A stretch of 64,000 bases of DNA from Nicotiana tabacum (lineage: Eukaryota; Streptophyta; Magnoliopsida; Solanales; Solanaceae). The position numbers and the translations under genes are program-made. Each line of letters starts with the position of its first letter. Within the stretch, counting starts at the first letter, position 1. This document shows positions 22,517 to 34,334 of the stretch, piece after piece. The stretch covers positions 63,311,854-63,375,853 of the forward strand of contig NC_134096.1 in the NCBI RefSeq assembly GCF_000715075.1, written 5' to 3'. The notes beneath the pieces are model-generated. The model was not told the origin of the DNA and did not search any database. It saw nothing but the letters and a program-made list of their open reading frames with translations.

Positions 22517-23739
22517 ATTGATCTAAAAATTTCAGAAGTGCAACTGTCAATGAGGATTCATTTGCACAAGAGAGTTCAATAAAAAATCAGAATAGTTTTT
22601 CAACCTGTCGGTAAATCTAATTAGAGTGGGGTAACTTGATAGTTTTTGTTGCTAGTTTTTAAATATTCCTATATTATATGCTTTTTAACAAAAATTAATT
22701 TGTTTATGATTTTTCAACTTAATTTAAAAGTAATACTCAAAGGCAGAAAACTACACCTCATAAGTCCATAAGTATTGTCATGTATAAGAACTAAAGAAAA
22801 GCATCCTCTTTTACAAAGGCACATTTTAAAAATTAAACAATGTTAATAAAAGTAACTATTTCACACTTACTAGACAATGAAAAACATTCAGATAAAGCTA
22901 ATGTTGCTTTTTAACCCCAAATCTACAAACTCTTAAAAAAATTAATTTTAACCCCAAATTTCGAGCTACTAAGAACGAGAAAAGAAGGAAAAAGTTTCAG
23001 TCATACCTAACAAAAGCCTGCATATATTTAGAAACCAAAATACTTTCGGTCACAATCAAATAGTAGTGAAAATCGAACATGCAAAATAAAAAAAAGACCT
23101 TTAAGCAAATATAACAATACTTGTGCGGAGAAATTACTCTGACTGAAGCAAATGGCAATACACTTGAGAAATTACACAAAACCATAGAATGAGTAAAAGG
23201 AGTTGGAAAAATGAGGGAAACGAAAATAAATTATAAGTTTAAATTCAAAAATTCCAAGCTATAATCCATATATCCATGGCCTGCCCATTCTTCAAATAAG
23301 AGAAATTACCTGAATAAAATTAAAAATAAAGCCAACAGAACAAATTACTTGAACAATGGTAAATAATATTAGTAGTGATTGAAGTTTCACTGCTAAATTT
23401 TTGAGACATATGGCTATTTGTTTTTCTTCAGATTGGGGGAGTGAGAGAGAAAGAAATGTATTCTGAGGTGAGAGAGAGAGAATAAGAAAAAGGGTTTGGG
23501 AAAAAAATGAGGGAAACTAGAAAAATAACGTGGGAACATTTTAGCGCTCTTTATTTTTATTTAGCGGAGGTCTTGACCTCCCCAATTAAAAAATAGTTTT
23601 TGGCTGCTTGGTTGACCCAAAAATATAATGCAAAATATACTTCTTGACGATCCTTGATGTAATGAGATTTACAAAACTCGAAATCTTGCCTCGGTTCATG
23701 ACCGTAGAGGGGAATGAAGATTTTATTATGATGTGACCT
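22517..23739. other. CACTA promoter side, truncated right end and unassigned spacer
   Basis: Upstream region of the transposase gene, AT-rich, with a GAGAGA stretch near 23450. Near 23550-23600 subterminal words TTAGCGCTC, TTAGCGGAGG and GGTCTTGACCTCCCC appear, but no terminal GTAGTG follows. The last about 120 bp before 23740 match nothing else in the window. Confidence 0.55.
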
Positions 23740-24745
23740 GTAACAACCCGACCGGTCGTTTTGAGCTCTAACGTGTCGTTCGGCGGTATGAGCTCATGAG
23801 CAGCTTCACTTCAGGTATTATGACTTGTACGCGTGGTCGGAATTGAATTTCGGAAAGTTCGGAATTGATTTGGAAAGAGAATTCTAATATTGGAAGCCTT
23901 AAGTTGGAGGAATTGACTAAAGTGTGATTTTTGAGTAAACGACCTCGAAACTGGGATTTGAAGATTTCAACAGGTTCGTATGATTATATTGGACTTGGAC
24001 GTATGTCCGGATCAGGTTTTGCATGACCCGGGAGCGTTTCGGCGCCTATTGTAGAAGTTGGCATTTTGAAAGAATTTCATAAATTTGGGTTGAAGTGTAT
24101 TTCAATGTTATCGATATCTGTTTGGGATTCTGAGACTAGGAATAGCTCTGTATGGTAATTTTGGTATTGGGAGCGCGTTCGAAAGTGGATTCGGAGGTCC
24201 GTAGCTCATTTTAGGGTCATTTGGCGGAAGTTAGAAATGTGTAGGTTTATGAGAAGTTTGACCAGGAATGGACTTTTTGATATTGGGGTCGGAATCCGAT
24301 TCCGGGAGTTGAAGTAGGTCTGTAATGTCGAATGTGACTAGTGTGCAAAATTTGAGGTCAATCGGACGTGATTTGATGGGTTTTGGCATCGAATGTAGAA
24401 GTTTGAAGTTCTGAAGTTTATTAAATTTGAATTGGGGTGCGATTCATGATTTTGATGTTATTTGATGTGATTTGAGACCTCGAGTAGGTCCATGTTATAT
24501 TATGGGACTGGTTTGTGCGATTTTGACGGGGTCCCGACCTCGGGTGTGTTTCGGGATGGTTTCGGATCATTTCGGGTTGTTTTGGACTGCTGTTGCTGGT
24601 GTCTGGTGTCCTTCTTCGCGAACGCGAAAGAAGTCCCGCGTTCGCGTAGAGGAAATTTGTGAGGCTGCTGGGTTGGCCTTCGTGAATGCGAGCAAGAGTC
24701 AATAGTTGGGGAAGCCTTCACGAACACGGCCAATAGCTTGGTTGG
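23740..24745 (+). repeat. L1: 5' part of a Tekay-type LTR
   Basis: Starts TGTAACAACCCGACCGGTCG and runs in the same order as the G4 LTR (GGACTTGGACGTATG, GTGTGCAAAATTTGAGGTC, TTTGATGTGATTTGAG, GTCCCGACCTCGGG). It reaches a CpG array (TTCGCGAACGCGAAAG at about 24613, GCGTTCGCGTAGAGG at about 24640) and stops near 24745. The rest of the LTR is missing. Confidence 0.78.
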
Positions 24746-26080
24746 GATTATAAGCTCTTCAAGCTGAGCATTATGTTGAGCTGACGAAGGTCATTGTCTC
24801 CTTTATAGGGAAGCCCTTTCATCACTAGCATCCCTCCCATCGTCAATAACCACAGTGGTTGCGGCTGGCTCGGGCGCGTCTTTATTTGATTTCTAGTTTT
24901 TACCCTCGTCGAAGAAAGGCGCCGCCTTTTTGGTTGCTTGTTTTCTGGCCAGGGACTCCGAGAAGAAGCACCTGCACCAGAAGCAGACCCGAGGACACCC
25001 GTCCAGGTGAGAGCCTCCTCAACAATCTCGTAGCCTCTACGGGATCGACCAAAACATCCTCCTCAGGGATGGAGACAGAACCCTGAGGAAGACCTGAATC
25101 AAACAATAAGGTAGGGCTAGCCAGTTTTCTTATTAACAAAGATGAAATGAAGGCAGAGCCAGTTTACCATGGTTCTTGGCCCTCCATCCATATTTGGGGG
25201 CCCATTCCTTCCACTAGCGAGTTTCGGGCTTAGTGATGTCTAGAATCTTTTGAACCCACCAGTCCAAACCTTCAACCCTCGGAGGTATCTATCGAGTTGC
25301 TAATATAATCAATGAATAAGGGTTCAAAATGACATGAAACGACTTATATTTTTGGTGAGAAAGATAAATTATGAACTTGCGTGAACGAGTCTAGGATTCG
25401 GAGAAAGACGGTATTGTAACCGGGATAATATCCCTGGTGAAAATGATGATAAACCACTCTATCCATCCACGATCATTGTCGTCATCCATGCTGGTGAGCA
25501 AAGCATGGTGGCCACACTTACTGAAATTTATTACTCCCCCACGAAAGATATTGGGGGAGTAAAGGTTCATCATATGAGCTAAGGTGAGGGGCTCCTTCAT
25601 TTCCTGGAACAGTCGCCGCAGACAGGCCACCATTCGTCACACCGAAGGGCCCATATGTGCCAAACAAACTTTGTTCCGGTGGCACAACTTCAAAATCACG
25701 GGGTCAAGTCTCCCGCTCAAAGAGAACGAACCCAAAATGAAGGGTTACGTGTTAACATACGTAAAACCCTTCTTAGTGAAGGTCACTCGCTCTACCAGAT
25801 CAGAAGCAATGATGTTTATGGCATGGCAGTCACAGTCCTCTTTCACAATGAGAATACTGGAAGGGCGAATAGAGGAAGGATATTTTCCAACAGCCTAAGT
25901 GCGAGGGTTTGACGTAGGGAACTTCTCTTTGAAGTCCTTGGTTGTGTTGAGATGTTTGGTGATGATTGTGCTTACTGTAGGAGGATCAACATCAATATCG
26001 ACCTCTTTGGCTTTGCTCCTCTTCTGGCCCTCATAGATGAGAAGACCATAGTTCTTGGAATAATTAGGGTAAGAAGCCAT
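24746..26080 (-). pseudogene. T1: antisense ORF of a Tat-type retroelement (gypsy-type-transposon protein family), broken
   Basis: Minus-strand frames from MASYPNYSKNYGLLIYEG (start 26080) through 25895, 25800-25640 (EDCDCHAINIIASDLVE, VNTYPFILGSFSLS) and 25633-25391 (EPLTLAHMMNLYSPNIFRGG, ALLTSMDDDNDRGWIEWF) to about 24900 (SIPEEDVLVDPVEATRLL). I recognise the style as the plant 'putative gypsy type transposon'/mobile-domain proteins that occur as additional ORFs in Tat-lineage elements, often antisense. Function is unknown. Here the ORF runs opposite to the adjacent LTR (26485-27102), matching that arrangement. Stops and frameshifts make it inactive, and its 3' part is lost at the junction with L1. 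Confidence 0.55.
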
Positions 26081-26187
26081 AATCAGCAGAAGGTGATAGG
26101 AGGTTTTTGAAGAAGATCAAAGAGAGATTAAAGCAGAAAGGAGTTAAATGCAAAGAAGTTGAAAGATTTTATGAAACTGGTAGAAAT

Positions 26188-26242
26188 AGAAGAAGAAGAA
26201 GAAGAAGAAGAAGAAGAAGAAGAAGAAGAAGAAGAAGAAGAA
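26188..26242. repeat. (GAA)n microsatellite
   Basis: About 18 uninterrupted GAA units 110 bp upstream of the antisense ORF start. The larger GAA tract is at 57727-57955, also beside an ORF of this general type. Confidence 0.95.
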
Positions 26243-26484
26243 TGAGGAGTATAAGTAAAGGAATAGGCGACTAAAATCGTGGTCATGATTACCTCGAGAA
26301 CTGGCAAAACTATTGCTAAATCGTGGAGCAACACGTGTCCGGGGCATTAAATGCGAAGAGATGTGCGTCTTACCAAGCGTCAGAAACTTTTCAAAAAGGT
26401 TCTGAAAATTTTCCGCCAAGAAAAGAATCTTCACCAACTTCCCAGTGAGACAAATATGTGCCACTGGAAAGCAGAGGGACTATC

Positions 26485-27102
26485 TGTATATGATAAAATT
26501 GATTCATATTAAATGCTCGAATAACAGAGTGACAAGTGGAACTGGGGGGGGCAGACGGAAAATAAAGCTATTGGAAACCAAGACCATGGACAACAGCTTT
26601 GGTTGGCACTGGGTAGATCCCGAAGGGAACATTATCGACGGGAGCAAACGAATACTTGTCACCAGATGACATTCAATGAAGAATATTCCTCAGTATTAAG
26701 TACGCAGCCGTTATAGAGAATTTTGGCATTCATGACCTGCCGCTACATATCCATCAATGGCCCCCATTATTGTCATTTAAGATGGGCTTGATCTTAGGAC
26801 CTTGTTCCCTAGGTATAGCTATAAATAGTGGCTTCAACAACCATTGTAACACAGAAAATTTTCTGACAAAGTTATGCTACACACTATTCCAAGCTAAATA
26901 ACACATCATTTTCTGTCTAATGTTATTCTTGTTGCTGCCTTCGAAAGCCTTGCTCCCGGAACCAAGATATCTGCTATTTTATCTCGATTTCAACACTAAG
27001 TCTTGTATTTTATTTAATTCATTTATCATTCTTGGGATCAAATTGATTCGCTTGTCTATAAACCATGCTATAAATTCAACTGTACCATTTTACAGGTAAA
27101 CA
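26485..27102 (+). repeat. T1 3' LTR, probable
   Basis: A purine-rich GGAAAGCAGAGGGAC at 26466-26480 precedes TGTATATGATAAAATTG. The segment has a TATA box (GCTATAAATAGTGG, about 26817) in plus orientation, followed by about 280 bp ending ACCATTTTACAGGTAAACA. Together with the antisense ORF this fits the 3' end of a Tat-type element. No second LTR is in the window, so both boundaries are estimates. Confidence 0.5.
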
Positions 27103-27554
27103 GTTACCAGCTACAATTATTCAATAGTATATTTTTAACAAAACGATATGTATATTAAATGACTAACAATAAAGTATATGTGATGTTTCTTAGATATATG
27201 TATATTTTTCCAATTAAAACTTATTTATGTGTTCATATAAAACACTATCTAATTTTTTGATGATTCATATTTATTTTCAAAATTTGAAAATATCTAATTA
27301 ACTATGTGATATTACTCTTGTAACCAAATATGCTGCCAAGAATTATAATATAATAGCTTCATGACAAACAACCAGATCTTTGAATTACTATGTTCTGTAA
27401 TTATTACCGTAGTACTTAGACAACAAAAAATATATACTCAGGAGCGAATCTATAGCCTAAATTATGGGGCACGTACATCCATGGTCTCTTCGTCTAACTA
27501 GGTATTTTATGTACATATCGATGCAGCCGAATTTTACGTACATCCACTTCTCAA
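27103..27554. other. AT-rich unique-looking flank ending in patchwork filler
   Basis: No ORF or match to other parts of the window until about 27460, where short duplicated patches begin: an 11-bp repeat (27471-27481 and 27536-27546) and a 16-bp repeat (27514-27529 and 27570-27585), the latter inside G3. Confidence 0.6.
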
Positions 27555-27576
27555 CCAGGTTCGAGAGATCATATCG

Positions 27577-28910
27577 ATGCAGCCGGTAGCTCCAGTTCAG
27601 CCCGAGGTTAGGGTAGCAGTTTCTGAGGCGGAGCAGCTCAGGCTCGAGAGGTACAAGAAGTACCACCCTCCTACTTTTAGTGGCTTGGCATCAGAGGATG
27701 CCCAAGGTTTTCTTGAGGAGTGCCACCGTATCCTCCATACTATGGGTGTTGCGGAGACTAGTGGGGTTTCTTTCACTACGTTCCAACTTAGAGGAGTGAC
27801 TTATCAGTGGTGGCGAGCTTATGAGTTGGGTAGTCCGGTCGAGCCAGCTTCACTCACTTGGACTCAGTTCTCAGATATGTTCTTGAAGGAGTATGTCCCT
27901 CAGAGTCTCAGAGATGCATGGCGTGCAGAGTTTGAGCAGTTGTGTCAGGGTTCTATGACCATGTCAGAGTATGCGGTATGATTCTGTGATTTGGCTACGC
28001 ATGCACCAACCTTGGTTTCTACTGTTCGAGAGCGGGTTCGTCGGTTTATTAAGGGGATCAACCCCAGTATCAGATTTAGCATGGCTCGAGAGCTGGAGAT
28101 GGATATTGCGTACCAGCAGGTAGTGGGGATTGCAAGGAGGTTGGAGGGTATGTTGACTCGAGAGAGAGAGAGGAGAGAGAGGCCAAGATGTCTCGAGAGT
28201 ATGACATATGTAGTGGTACTCATGCCCTAGCTGCATCTCATTAGGGCAGGGGCTATATGGGTCACCCTATTCATTTAGCACTTCCAGCTGCCAGTGGTGC
28301 TCCGGCCACTCCTAGGCCCCAGGATCCCTATTATGCATCGTCAGTGTCTAGCATACCTCCTGTACGGGGTGCTTTCAGTGGTCAGTCCAGTCAATCAGGC
28401 ATGTTCTAGTCGCAGCAGCCATGTCCTCCGAGTGCTTGTTTTGAGTGTGGTGACACTCGCCATATGGCGAGGGATTGCCCCAAACTTAGGAGAGGTACAC
28501 CTCCACAGATTTCTCAGGCACCGCGTGCTCCACCGGGTCCTCAGGCTATGGTTAAAGCACCAGCTACCACCTCACCTGCACAGCCAGCTAGAGGTGGAGG
28601 TCGGACAAGTAGAGGCCGCCCTAGATGGGGAGGCCATTCTAGATATTATGCCCTTCCTACTAGGATGGAGGCAGTTACATCTGATTCTGTCATCACAGGT
28701 ATTGTCCCGGTCTGTCATAGAGATGCATCAGTCTTATTTGATCCAGGCTCCACTTATTCTTATGTGTCATCATATTTTGCTTCGTGTTTCGGTATATCCT
28801 GTGATTTCTTGAGTTCACCTGTCTATATGTCTACACTCGTGGGTGATTCTATTGTTATTGACTGTGTGTATCGGTCGTGTTTGATTGTTCTTAGTGGTTT
28901 TGAGACGAGC
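27577..28910 (+). pseudogene. gag: G3 gag and protease, 5'-truncated and broken
   Basis: The capsid region reads YKKYHPPTFSGLASEDAQ, QWWRAYELGSPV and TWTQFSDMFLKEYVPQSL to 27981, where TGA replaces the CGA Arg codon kept in the G1 copy. It continues at 27991-28200 (STVRERVRRFIKG, ARRLEGMLTRERER). A CCHC knuckle (CFECGDTRHMARDCP) is at about 28437-28481, followed by RGGGRTSRGRPRWGG, an Arg/Gly-rich RNA-binding-like stretch at 28588-28632. The protease shows LFDPGSTYSYVSSYF at 28735-28779 and, after a frameshift near 28905, FNVILGMDWLSPYH. Unlike G1 the ILGMDWL block is intact. Confidence 0.88.
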
Positions 28911-30415
28911 TAATTTATTATTGCTCAGTATGGTGTATTTCAATGTTATTTTGGGCATGGATTGGTTGTCACCCTATCACACTATCCTTGATTGTCACGC
29001 CAAGACGGTGACGTTCACTATGCCAGGTTTATCGCGGCTAGAATGGAGAGGTAACTTAGATCGTGTTCCTAGTAGGGTCGTCTCATTTCTTATGGTTCAG
29101 CGAATGGTTGAGAAGTGGTGTGATGCGTGTTTAGCCTATGTGAGGGATGTTGGTGTTGATACTTCTACCGTCGAGTCAATTCTGATAGTGAGGGACTATT
29201 CAGATATATTTTCGGCAGATCTTCCGGGCATGCCGCCTGACAGAGATATTAACTTTGGCACTGATTTGTTACCGGGAACTCAGCCCATTTCTATTCCACC
29301 TTATCGTATGGCCTCAGCAGAGTTGAAAGAATTAAAGGAACAATTGCATGAGTTACTCGATAAGGGCTTCATTCGGCCCAGTGTGTCGTCTTGGGTGCTC
29401 CTGTCTTGTTTGTAAAGAAGAAGGATGGTTCTATGCGAATGGGTATTGATTATCGCCAGTTAAACAAGGTTACAGTGAAGAACAAGTATCCATTGCCACG
29501 TATTGATGACATATTTGATCAACTTCGGGTGCTAGAGTGTTCTTTAAGATCGACTTGCATTCAGACTATCATCAGTTGTAGATTCGGGAGTCAGATATCC
29601 CGAAGACTGCTTTCAAGAGTCGGTATGGTCACTACGAGTTCCTTGTGATATCTTTTAGGCTGACCAATGCCCCAGCAACATTCATGCACTTGATGAACAT
29701 TGTATTTCAGCCCTATCTTGACTCTTTCGTCATTGTATTTATTAATGACATTCTGGTGTACTCCCAGAGTTGGGAGGATCATGAGCAACACTTGAGGACT
29801 GTGCTTCAGACCTTGAGAGAAAAGAAGTTGTATGAAAATTTTTTGAAGTGTGAGTTCTGGCTATATTCAGTGGCATTTTTGGGTCATGTGTTATCGAGTG
29901 AGGGAATCAAGGTAGATCTGAAGAAGAATAAAGCAGTGCAGAGTTGGCCTGGACCATCCTCAGCTACGGAGATCCGGAGTTTTCGTGGCTTGGGGGGGTA
30001 TTACCGTCGATTTGTAAAGGGTTTCTCATCTGTTGCAACACCTATGACCAGATTAACCTAGAAGGGTGTTTCGTTCAGGTGGACCGAGGAGTGTGAGGAG
30101 AGCTTTCTAAAGTTTAAGACTGCTTTGACTACAACCCCAGCATTTGTATTGCCTACTAGTTTGGGGTCATAAACGATGTATTGTGATGCGTCGCGCATTG
30201 ATCTCGGTGCAGTGTTAATGCAGGACGGTCGGATAATTGCCTACACATCTAGAAAGTTGAAGGTGCATGAGAAGAACTATCATGTCCACGACCTTAAGTT
30301 AGCAGCTATTGTTCATGCCTTGAAGATATGGCGGCATTATTTTTACGGTGTCCCTTGTGAGGTCTTCACTGATCACCGGAGTCTACAACATCTATTTAAA
30401 TAGAAGGATCTTGAC
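28885..30415 (+). pseudogene. G3 reverse transcriptase and RNase H, broken
   Basis: RT blocks appear in order: [17 protein letters not shown], then a frameshift at about 29393 (one base lost in TGGGGTGC), [32 protein letters not shown], a second frameshift near 29530, then [15 protein letters not shown] and FINDILVYS (about 29739-29765). The catalytic box has Asn in place of the first Asp (G1 has FIDDIL). RNase H (30176-30403) has YCDASRIDL and [10 protein letters not shown], but [12 protein letters not shown] shows Lys in place of the active-site Glu. TAG occurs at 30059-30061 and 30401-30403; the latter is at the same codon as in G1 and G5. Confidence 0.88.
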
Positions 30416-32085
30416 TTGTGGCAGCGGAGATGGTTGGATCTACTTAAGTATTATGACATCACCATCATCTATCATCCCAGGAAGCCCAATGTGGTAGTCG
30501 ATGCCTTGAATCGCAAGGCGGAGAGTTTGGGCAGTTTAGCATATCTACTAGTAGCAAAGAGGCCTTTAGCCTTGGATATTCAGGCCTTGGCCAACCAGTT
30601 TGTCAAATTGGATATTTTCGAGCCGAGCAGAGTGTTGGCTTGTGTGGTTTATCAATCTTCTCTTTATGATCGTGTCAGAGAGCGTCAGTATGATGACCCC
30701 CATCAACTTGTTCTTAAGGACACGGTTCAGCAAGGTGATGTCAAGGATGTCATTATTGGAGATGACGGTGTATTACGGATACAGGGCAGGCTATGTGTGC
30801 CCAATGTAGATGGGTTGCATGAGTTGATTCTCCAAGACGCTCACAGTTCGGGTATTCCATTCACCCAGGTGCCGCGAAGATGTATCAAGACCTGAGGCAA
30901 CATTATTGGTGGAGGAGGATGAAGTACATAGTGGAATATATAGCTCGGTGCCTCAATTGTCAGCAGGTGAAGTATGAGCATCATCGACCGGGTGGATTTC
31001 TTCAGAAGTTAGAGATTCCAGACTGGAAATGGGAGCGGATCACTATGGATTTCGTGCTTGGGCTCTCATGAACTCAGAGGAAGTTCGATGCAGTTTGGGT
31101 GATTGTGGATAGATTGAATTAGTCAACTCATTTCATTCCTGTGGTTACTACTTACTCTTCGGAGCAGCTGGCTCAGGTTTACATTTGTGAGATCGTCATG
31201 TTAATGGTGTACCAGTATTTATCATCTTTGACCAGGGTACGCAGTTTACATCGCGGTTCAGGAGAGCCATACAACATGATTTGGGTACTCGGGTTGAGTT
31301 GAGTACAACATTTCACCCTCAGATGAACGGGCAGTCCGAGCACACTATTCATATATTGGAGGATATGCTACATGCGTGTGTGATGGATTTTGGGGGTGCC
31401 TGGGATCAGTTCTTTCCACTTGCGGAGTTTGCCTACTACAACAGTTATCAGTCGAGCATTCAGATGGAATCGTATAAGGCTTTATATGGTAGGTGATGCC
31501 GGTCTCCAGTGGGTTGGATCGAGTCGAACGAGGCTAGGCTATTAGGTACAGACTTGGTTCAGGATGCTTTGAAAAAGGTTAAATTGATTCAGAATCGACT
31601 TCGTACAGCCTAGTCTAGACAAAAGAGTTATACGGATCGGAAGGCTCGCGACGTTGCATTCATAGTTGGGGAGTAGGTCTTGCTCCGGGTTTCACCCATG
31701 AAGAGTGTTATGTGGTTCCGAAATAAGGGCAAGTTGAGCCCTAGGTATATCGGGCCTTTTGAGATTATGGAGAGGGTTGGAGAAGTGGCTTACAAACTTG
31801 CACTACCACCTAGTCTCTCTGCAGTTCATCCAGTATTCCATGTTTCCATGCTCCGAAAGTATCACAGTGATCCGGTGGACAAGGATCTATCTTATGTTGA
31901 GGAGCCGGTGGCTATTTCGAACAGGTAGGTTCGGAAGTTGAGGTCAAAGAATATCGCTTCAGTGAAGGTGTAGTGGAGGGTTCATCCGATCGAGGAGGCA
32001 ACAAGGGAGACCGAGCATGATATGTGGAGTAGTTATCCTCATCCTTTCACCACTTCAGGTATGTCTCTATACTCGTTCGAGGACA
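30416..32085 (+). pseudogene. G3 integrase and chromodomain, broken
   Basis: Tether and zinc module: YHPRKPNVVVDALNRKAES, RCLNCQQVKYEHHRPGG (HHCC, about 30945-30990). Core: DAVWVIVDRL, then a stop at about 31120 and a frameshift near 31195, and GTRVELSTTFHPQMNGQSEH with the catalytic Glu at 31281-31340. The GPY/F module (31680 onward) shows [17 protein letters not shown] and [16 protein letters not shown]. The chromodomain reads YVEEPVAISN, KLRSKNIASVKV, WRVHPIEEAT with stops at about 31927 and 31970. Relative to G1 about ten residues between YHSDP and DKDLSY are missing in frame. Confidence 0.87.
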
Positions 32086-32094
32086 AACTTTGTT

Positions 32095-32110
32095 TTTATG
32101 AGGGGAAGGA
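32095..32110 (+). promoter_or_regulatory. G3 polypurine tract
   Basis: ATGAGGGGAAGGA directly before the TG at 32111; interrupted compared with the AAAAGGGGGAGGA of G1. Confidence 0.7.
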
Positions 32111-34334
32111 TGTAACAACCCGGCTGGTTGTTTTGATAGTATTAGCCCCGAACCCCTATTTATTTTCCCCTCTATTTCATTTTGTAGTTACGTGAATTGC
32201 CGGGATTTTTTGTTTTTGTTTTCGGAGTGAAATGGGACATATAGTCCCTAAAATAGAAGCTTAAGTCGTACGAATTGACCATAGTTCGATTTGTGTGAAG
32301 ACGACTCCGAAATGGAGTTTCGGCAGTTCCAATATCTTCGTAGGGTGATTTTGGTGTTAGGAGTATGTTCGGATGTTGAATTAGAGGTCCGTAGGTCAGT
32401 TTAGCGCCAATTGACGAAAGTTGGAAAATTGGATGATATTTGGAAAGTTTTACTGGGAGTGAATATTTTTGATATCGGGGTCGGATTTTGATTCAGGAAG
32501 TTGGAATAGGTCCATAATATCAATTATGACTTGTGTGAAAATTTGAGGCCAATCGGACATGATTTGATAGGTTTCGACATCGGATGTAGAAGTTTGAAGT
32601 TTAAAGTTCATTAGGCTTGAATCGATGTGAAATTCGTGTTGTTATCATTGTTTGATGTTATTTAAAGGCTCGACTAAGTTCGTATGATGTTTCAGGACTG
32701 GTTGGTATATTTGGTCGAGGTCCCGGGGGCCTCGGGTTGATTTCAGATAGTTAACGGATCAAAAGTTGAAGTTGTGAGATTGATGAAGACTGGGCTCTGC
32801 TGGTGTAACCGCACCTGCGGAGCTTTGATCGCAGGTGCGAGCTCGCAGGTGCGGGATGTGTTGTGTAGATGCGGAGGAATGGACTAGGTAATGTGGAGCA
32901 CATATGTAGCAGGAATTCCGCAGGTGCGGACTCGCACCTGCGCTTGGAGGGTCGCAGAAGCAGAAGAAGGGGTGATTAGGCTGGTCCATAGATGCGAAGG
33001 GAGGACCGCAAATGTGGTGCCGCAGAAGTGGCTAAGGTGGCCGCAGAAGAGAAAAGCCTGCGCAAATTATATTCCAAAAATGAGGGTTTGAGTTCATAAC
33101 ACAAAATTGATTTTGGGAACCCGGTGGGAGGCGATTCTTGGAGAGAGTTTCACGCGGGTGATTGGGGTAAGTGATTCTTACCAAGTTTTGGTTAATTTCC
33201 ACGACACTGTCTTTAATTTTATCATTTAATTAGTGATTTTGGTTGAGAAATTTGGGGGGAAATGGTGGAAGTTCTTAGACCAAAAGTTTTTGGAGTTTAA
33301 AGGCAACTTGAGGTCAGATTTGAGTAATTTTGGTATGGGTGAACTCGATATCAAATGGGTGTTCGTATTTTGTGACTTTTACTCGATTCCGAGACGTGGG
33401 CCCGAATCGGCCTTTTGGGGCAATTTTTCAATTCTTTGCTAAAGTCGTGGTTTCATTATTTAAATTAGTTTCTTGTAGTCGTATTCATAGTATGTAATTG
33501 CTTTTGGTTAGATTGGGCCGTTCGGAGCCGGAAAGTCGAGGGAAAGGCATTCTTATCGATTGATTGAGCGAGATTTGAGGTAAGTGACTTGTCTAACTTT
33601 GTGTGAGGGAAATCCCCTTAGGATTTGGTACTGTTGTAACAATTTGTGATATGTGAGCGCCATGTACGCGAGATGACGGGTGCGTACACAGTCTAAATAT
33701 GGAAATTCTGGTTCTTGGTGAGCAGTCTTCTTTTTAAATTCCTTAACCGAGTTGCCTTAGAATGTGTAGCTGTCATGTTAAGCCTACTATCACATGTCTG
33801 CGTGTCTTAACTTTTACTTGAAATTTGTGCAACATGATTAGTTGAATTACTTGCCTCCGTGATCTTGTATTTTGTCTTTAGCTGTATGATTCCTTGCTGT
33901 AAATTCGTTGTCCCATAGGCTACGAGCTGTGTATTTACTTTTGGAACTACGAGGTGGTACCTCGGGAGATCTCCTGTTGCATATATACTTTTGGGACTAC
34001 GAGGCGGCACCTCGGGAGATCCCCATTGCATATTTACTTTTGGGACTACGAGGCGGTACCACGGGATATCCCCCTGTTGTGTATTTACATTTGTGACACG
34101 CCCCTAGACTCTGATGTATAGAGACACTTACTATTTTCCCTTAGAAGCTTTTGACTTATTTCTACCGGGTTTTGGGAATTGTAATTATTTGAATCGTAGT
34201 TTTCTATTTATATTTGATGTGTTAATATTTGAGTTCATTTTTATGTTCAGTATTCCGTAAATTGTTAGGCTTACATAGTCTTAGAGATTAGGTGCCATCA
34301 CGATATCCTACGAAGGGAAATTGGATTCGTAACA
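32111..34334 (+). repeat. G3 3' LTR
   Basis: Begins TGTAACAACCCGG and ends TTGGATTCGTAACA. The CpG array (CGCACCTGCGGAG, GCAGGTGCGAG) is at about 32800-33060. Inverted-repeat units of the CGAGGCGGTACCTCG type, three of them, are at 33933-34082. Right after them about 300 bp found in the G1 LTR are missing (junction near 34098, TTTGTGACACGCCCCTAGACTCTG), so this LTR is 2224 bp. It lies within T2 on its right side. Confidence 0.88.

Larger units (their letters stand above)
158..23620 (-). mobile_element. CACTA (En/Spm-type) DNA transposon, decayed, interrupted and right-truncated
   Basis: A cut-and-paste class II element whose transposase is encoded on the minus strand. The left end starts with CACTACAAAAAAAA at 158. 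Subterminal repeats follow, and the transposase body lies at 22516-20059. About 19 kb of retrotransposon sequence (1115-20058) lies between the transposase body and its last exon (888-805). On the right, GCGG/GGTCTTGACCTCC-like subterminal sequence is seen near 23570-23600, but no GTAGTG terminus follows, so the right end is truncated. The CACTA sequence itself is about 4.5 kb of the span. Seen: TIR, transposase homology and the exon at 805-888. Inferred: that both flanks belong to one element; this is supported by the terminal exon reading in the right strand and order. Confidence 0.8.
27555..34334 (+). mobile_element. G3: 5'-truncated Tekay-like chromovirus
   Basis: Closest relative of G1 here. 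It starts abruptly inside gag (27555 corresponds to about 6205 of G1) without 5' LTR or primer site, then runs gag, protease, RT, RNase H, integrase, chromodomain and a 3' LTR that ends cleanly at 34334 in T2. The missing 5' side and filler DNA at the breakpoint indicate a deletion after insertion. It is inactive: stops, frameshifts and two altered catalytic residues. Confidence 0.9.
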
